Part shown: positions 23,084 through 25,631 of the stretch, in pieces
How the letters are laid out: the number at the start of each line of letters is the position of its first letter
Position numbering within the stretch: the stretch's first letter is position 1
Translations under genes and position numbers: made by a program
Notes under the pieces: model-generated
Databases searched by the model: none
What the model was told of the DNA's origin: nothing
What the model saw: only the letters and a program-made list of their open reading frames with translations
NCBI GenBank assembly: GCA_015055785.1
Contig: SVHQ01000007.1
Location: forward strand, 1-25,631
Length of the DNA: 25,631 nucleotides
Source: Clostridiales bacterium
GTDB lineage: Bacteria > Bacillota_A > Clostridia > Christensenellales > Borkfalkiaceae
Direction: 5' to 3'

Positions 23084-23107
23084 TTAAAAAATCCACAAAT
23101 GCAATGA

Positions 23108-23464
23108 TTATTTGAAACGGATTTGTTTTGGCTCACCATAGCTGGATTTTGCGCGTTTTGTTTTGCGTTCGACAATATAATAAATAGGCTCTTGCGCGGT
23201 CGGCGTAGGAGCTTTATTTTCTTTATCCTCCTTTTGTGCCGTAGGGTCTGTATGGGTTTTGCATTCTTTTTTGGGGAATGGATTTTGGTATTTCCAACCT
23301 ACGGTGGCGAGAATAATCAAATGCACGCCGAAAAAGCAAAATAAAAACAAGCCAATCAGCCAAAAAAGACCGTGAATAGCACTACCAAGCAGTATATTTA
23401 CTGAAATGGCAGGCGTAGGAGAGAGCAGATAATGAATGATATTTTTTACGTCTACAATAAACAT
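23108..23464 (-). CDS. Small membrane protein, unknown function
   Basis: I do not recognise this family. The 118-residue product has one clear hydrophobic stretch (about 30-56, HGLFWLIGLFLFCFFGVHLI) and possibly a weaker one before it. A Lys/Thr/Glu-rich hydrophilic segment (62-92) follows, then the basic end IYYIVERKTKRAKSSYGEPKQIRFK (94-118), which looks like a conserved tail because aromatic and charged residues are regularly spaced. By the positive-inside rule the tail is cytoplasmic. No good ribosome binding site precedes the ATG at 23464 (AGGA is about 20 bases off), so the start may be wrong. It is convergent with rsfS and divergent from the DeoC-like gene. Confidence 0.6.
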   Translation of the reverse strand: MFIVDVKNIIHYLLSPTPAISVNILLGSAIHGLFWLIGLFLFCFFGVHLIILATVGWKYQNPFPKKECKTHTDPTAQKEDKENKAPTPTAQEPIYYIVERKTKRAKSSYGEPKQIRFK

Positions 23465-23602
23465 AAGTACAGTATATAAATTTTATCCTGTCACAAATTG
23501 GGTAAAAATGGAATAAACAGACGGCGTTTGTCGCATACTCAAAGCATGGAAAAGCAAATCAAACAAAAACGGATACTTACGAAAGCGGAAAAAGGCGAGA
23601 CT

Positions 23603-24706
23603 ATGGATACAGAATTGGCTTTTGCAGCAAGCGGAGAAAATCCGCTCGCAAAAGAAACGGACAAAGGCAAAGGTATGTTTTTATCGCCACAGGACGCAGA
23701 GGAATATCGCGCTTATAAACGCCGCAAGAAAGTGGAGGAAATCATGGCGGCGATTGCGAAATCGGAAGCGTCTTTAATCAACGGCGAAGACCCCCAGCGC
23801 GTATGCGAACGTGCAATCCGTTTAAAACAAGCGGCGATTAAAGTGCCGCCCTCTTGGCTTCCACAGGCAAAGACCTATCTTGGCGGCAGTAAGGTGAAAA
23901 TCGATTGCGTGATTGGTGGCAACGGTGAAACTCTGACGAAGGTGAAAGCGTATGAAATGCGTGTGGCACTTAGGGGAAACGCAAAGGAGCTCACCGTCTT
24001 TATTGCACCGTCCATGTTGTCGCAAAATCGTTTTGCTGAGATTAAAAAAGAACTGAAAAAACTTTGCCGTACGGCGAAAAAGGCGGTAGTGAAAGTCTGG
24101 GTGAACAACGATTATCCTTTTGCCGTTCTTTCCAAAGTGGCGCGGATATGTTGCGAAGTGGGCGTGAAATATTTTTGTGTGCCGTATTTTACGGGTTGTG
24201 AAAAATTGCGTTTTGATTTAACGAACGGCTGTCAAATCGAAGTTTCGGAAGTGGAAACGTTGGCGGAATATCGAAAATTATGCGAATCGGGTGTGGGGCG
24301 CATTGTAACGCGTAACATTTGGGAGATTTATTCTGAATGGATTAAAGAAGCCGACCGTATCAAAGAAGAGGGCGCAGCAGTTTTATTGCCACAGCAACCT
24401 ATGCAACAACCTATGCAACAATCTGCACAGCAACCAGTACAACAAAAGATAGAGCCGCAGGAAAAGATTGTTAAGCTGGAAAAGGAAGAAAAACAGGAGA
24501 AGCAGGCGTTATCGCCGCAAATGCCTTTAACGGAAAATAAGCAAGGAAATCCGAATGTTTCCACGCAAAAGTCACCGTTGGAGAGCACGAAAACAACCGC
24601 GGGAAAGGAAGCGATGCCGAAAGAAGAAAAATATAGCACGGGAAATGCTGCGCAGGCAAACGCCACGCATACACGCTATGAAGGGTCGGATTTAAAATTT
24701 TTATAA
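23603..24706 (+). CDS. DeoC-like pseudoenzyme with Gln/Lys-rich tail
   Basis: Residues about 50-240 of this 367-residue product align with DeoC of the same window: KVPPSWLPQAKTYLG against [15 protein letters not shown], then VIG, a conserved Lys and Glu, and ML.Q at matching spacing. The catalytic residues are gone: Schiff-base Lys becomes Cys192 (VKYFCVPYFTG), Asp92 becomes Thr in KELTVFIAPS, and the second Lys is lost in QIEVSEVET. Aldolase activity is therefore very unlikely. From about 263 comes a low-complexity tail: QQPMQQPMQQSAQQPVQQ, then Lys/Glu-rich and Ser/Thr/Asn-rich segments to the end GSDLKFL. The start is uncertain. ATG 23603 follows AAAGGCGAG; ATG 23546 and TTG 23498 are in frame but lack a site. 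Role unknown; a scaffold or regulator is a guess. It ends at its own terminator. Confidence 0.8.
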   Translation: MDTELAFAASGENPLAKETDKGKGMFLSPQDAEEYRAYKRRKKVEEIMAAIAKSEASLINGEDPQRVCERAIRLKQAAIKVPPSWLPQAKTYLGGSKVKIDCVIGGNGETLTKVKAYEMRVALRGNAKELTVFIAPSMLSQNRFAEIKKELKKLCRTAKKAVVKVWVNNDYPFAVLSKVARICCEVGVKYFCVPYFTGCEKLRFDLTNGCQIEVSEVETLAEYRKLCESGVGRIVTRNIWEIYSEWIKEADRIKEEGAAVLLPQQPMQQPMQQSAQQPVQQKIEPQEKIVKLEKEEKQEKQALSPQMPLTENKQGNPNVSTQKSPLESTKTTAGKEAMPKEEKYSTGNAAQANATHTRYEGSDLKFL

Positions 24707-24715
24707 AACCTTAAA

Positions 24716-24744
24716 ACGCCTGTCTTTAAAGGACGGGTGTTTTT
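24716..24744 (+). terminator. Terminator of the DeoC-like gene
   Basis: ACGCCTGTC (24716-24724) and GACGGGTGT (24732-24740) form a 9-bp stem with two G-U pairs and a TTTAAAG loop, followed by TTTTT. It begins 10 bases after the stop codon. Confidence 0.82.
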
Positions 24745-24767
24745 ATGTAGTATTAAAATGAGATACC

Positions 24768-24782
24768 CATGTACGCGTTGAA
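24768..24782 (+). repeat. 15-bp direct repeat, copy 2
   Basis: CATGTACGCGTTGAA is identical to 23069-23083. Here the ATG inside it opens the 29-codon ORF that overlaps the cwlD start. Confidence 0.7.
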
Positions 24783-24858
24783 ATACAATGATGACGGCAA
24801 AAAGACAAGAAAAATTATCATATTGCAAGAGGATAAAGCATACAATATAAGGCTATGA
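24769..24858 (+). CDS. Possible 29-residue ORF coupled to cwlD
   Basis: The frame opens at the ATG of the 15-bp repeat and encodes a short basic peptide (starts MYALKYNDDGKKTRK, ends EDKAYNIRL). Its TGA (24856-24858) overlaps the cwlD ATG (24855-24857) as ATGA, the classic coupling arrangement. Against it: only a weak GAG-type site precedes it and no similarity is known. It may be a leader peptide or chance. Confidence 0.3.
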   Translation: MYALKYNDDGKKTRKIIILQEDKAYNIRL

Positions 24859-25562
24859 AAAAGACCTTTTTAATGATGATGACAATGGTGTTGACGAGCT
24901 TTATAACGGCGGTGTTTTTATGCGTGCGCGCATTGCAAACGGCAGAATCGGTGTCTGCCTTTTCGAATGCAAAAATGTGTGTTGTGCTGGATGCAGGACA
25001 TGGGGGTATTGACGGCGGCGTGTTGGGGGTAAAAACGGGAATAAAGGAAAGCGATTTAAATTTATCCATCACCTTTTGTTTGAAAGACGTTTTAGAGGAT
25101 ATGGGTTTTGAGGTGGTGTTGACGAGGAAGACTGCCGCAGGGCTTTACGGCACGCCGACGAAAGGTTTTAAAAAACGCGATATGCAAAAACGCAAGGAAA
25201 TCATCGAGGAAACAAAGCCTGATTTTGTCATTTCTTTGCATCAAAATTTCTTTCCTGCGAAATCCTCGCGAGGTGGGCAAGTTTTTTATAATAAACAGGA
25301 TGAGCGCAGTGACGCCCTTGCGAAGACCATACAAGCGCAATTGAATGCATTGTATGCGGAGGAGGGGGTTAAGGCGAGAAAAGCTTCTTTTGGGGAGTAT
25401 TTCATATTGTCCTGCACAACGTATCCTGCCGTAATTGTTGAATGCGGTTTTTTGTCTAATCCCTTGGAGGACGAACTTTTGTCTGCTTACGACTGGCAGG
25501 AAAACCTCTCTCATGCTATTTCTGCAGGTGTTGTAGAATATCTTTCTGAATTTGTTGCATAA
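24855..25562 (+). CDS. cwlD: N-acetylmuramoyl-L-alanine amidase, CwlD-like
   Basis: The 235-residue product has a signal anchor (about 5-27) and an Amidase_3 zinc domain (41-232) that cuts the bond between muramic acid and the stem peptide. Zinc ligands and catalytic Glu are visible: His49 (VVLDAGHGGIDGG), Glu65 (GIKESDLNLS), His129 (FVISLHQNFF) and Glu196 (VIVECGFLSNPLED). A domain of this size with one N-terminal anchor and no SH3b or AMIN modules is the layout of CwlD, which makes muramic lactam in spore cortex. That points to, but does not prove, a spore-forming lineage. The binding site before the ATG is only AAGG at short spacing, so coupling to the small ORF upstream may matter. Confidence 0.88.
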   Translation: MKKTFLMMMTMVLTSFITAVFLCVRALQTAESVSAFSNAKMCVVLDAGHGGIDGGVLGVKTGIKESDLNLSITFCLKDVLEDMGFEVVLTRKTAAGLYGTPTKGFKKRDMQKRKEIIEETKPDFVISLHQNFFPAKSSRGGQVFYNKQDERSDALAKTIQAQLNALYAEEGVKARKASFGEYFILSCTTYPAVIVECGFLSNPLEDELLSAYDWQENLSHAISAGVVEYLSEFVA

Positions 25563-25578
25563 AAGAGTTTATCTTCAT

Positions 25579-25598
25579 AAGACGTTGCAATATGTCTT
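25579..25598 (+). terminator. Weak terminator candidate after cwlD
   Basis: AAGACGT (25579-25585) and ATGTCTT (25592-25598) can pair over 7 bp with one G-U pair and a six-base loop, followed by TT and CGG. The T-run is short, so support is low. Confidence 0.35.
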
Positions 25599-25631
25599 TT
25601 CGGTGTATTTTAGGTGTTATTTTACGCGCGC

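Noticed and set aside
22368..23096. 242-codon minus-strand ORF
   Set aside because: It is antisense to nadD-yqeK and rsfS, both with clear motifs and start signals.
1..25631. CRISPR arrays, tRNA or rRNA genes, insertion sequences and prophage genes
   Set aside because: No regularly spaced repeats of CRISPR type, cloverleaf sequences, transposase motifs or phage proteins were found on reading both strands.

Overview
The window looks like a chromosomal segment of an uncultured Bacillota, class Clostridia. The grounds are: lipoproteins with clear lipoboxes, strong AGGAGG-type ribosome binding sites, consensus TTGACA-17-TATAAT promoters, moderate-to-low G+C, the order rpsF-ssb-rpsR, a CwlD-type amidase and a NadD-YqeK fusion. 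No phage, transposase, CRISPR array, rRNA or tRNA was seen. The placement below class level (gut Christensenellales-like lineages) is only an impression.

Region 1 (1-8406, minus strand): an RDD membrane protein, then an MsmX/UgpC-type ABC ATPase, two MalF/MalG-type permeases, a UgpB-like solute-binding lipoprotein, a lipoprotein with a staphylococcal-nuclease (thermonuclease) domain plus OB-like domains, and a lipoprotein with atrophied bacterial Ig domains that runs off the left edge. The last five follow each other closely, as an operon would.

Region 2 (8407-8908): an AT-rich divergent intergenic region with two adjoining dyads and a perfect sigma-A promoter facing right. Region 3 (8909-13265, plus strand): a compact nucleoside catabolism operon deoC-deoD-deoB-cdd-pdp. 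It turns purine and pyrimidine (deoxy)nucleosides into bases and pentose-1-phosphates, then pentose-5-phosphates, then glyceraldehyde-3-phosphate and acetaldehyde. It carries no transporter and no DeoR-type regulator. The surface nuclease and importer operon diverging from it suggests, as inference only, a nucleic-acid scavenging locus.

Region 4 (13266-17256): a bidirectional terminator, then rpsF-ssb-rpsR (minus) with its own promoter and a probable S6:S18-binding leader, then an 830-residue membrane-anchored repeat protein of unknown function. Region 5 (17345-20609): a purine phosphoribosyltransferase (minus) divergent from recX, a BirA-type biotin ligase and an NAD(P)HX dehydratase (plus).

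Region 6 (20626-25562): an unknown four-helix membrane protein (minus); nadD-yqeK fusion and rsfS (plus); a small membrane protein (minus); a DeoC-related protein that has lost the catalytic residues and gained a Gln/Lys-rich tail (plus); and cwlD (plus), preceded by a possible 29-codon coupled ORF. The DeoC-like pseudoenzyme, the nuclease-ABC operon opposite the deo operon, and the large repeat protein are the items most worth a second look.
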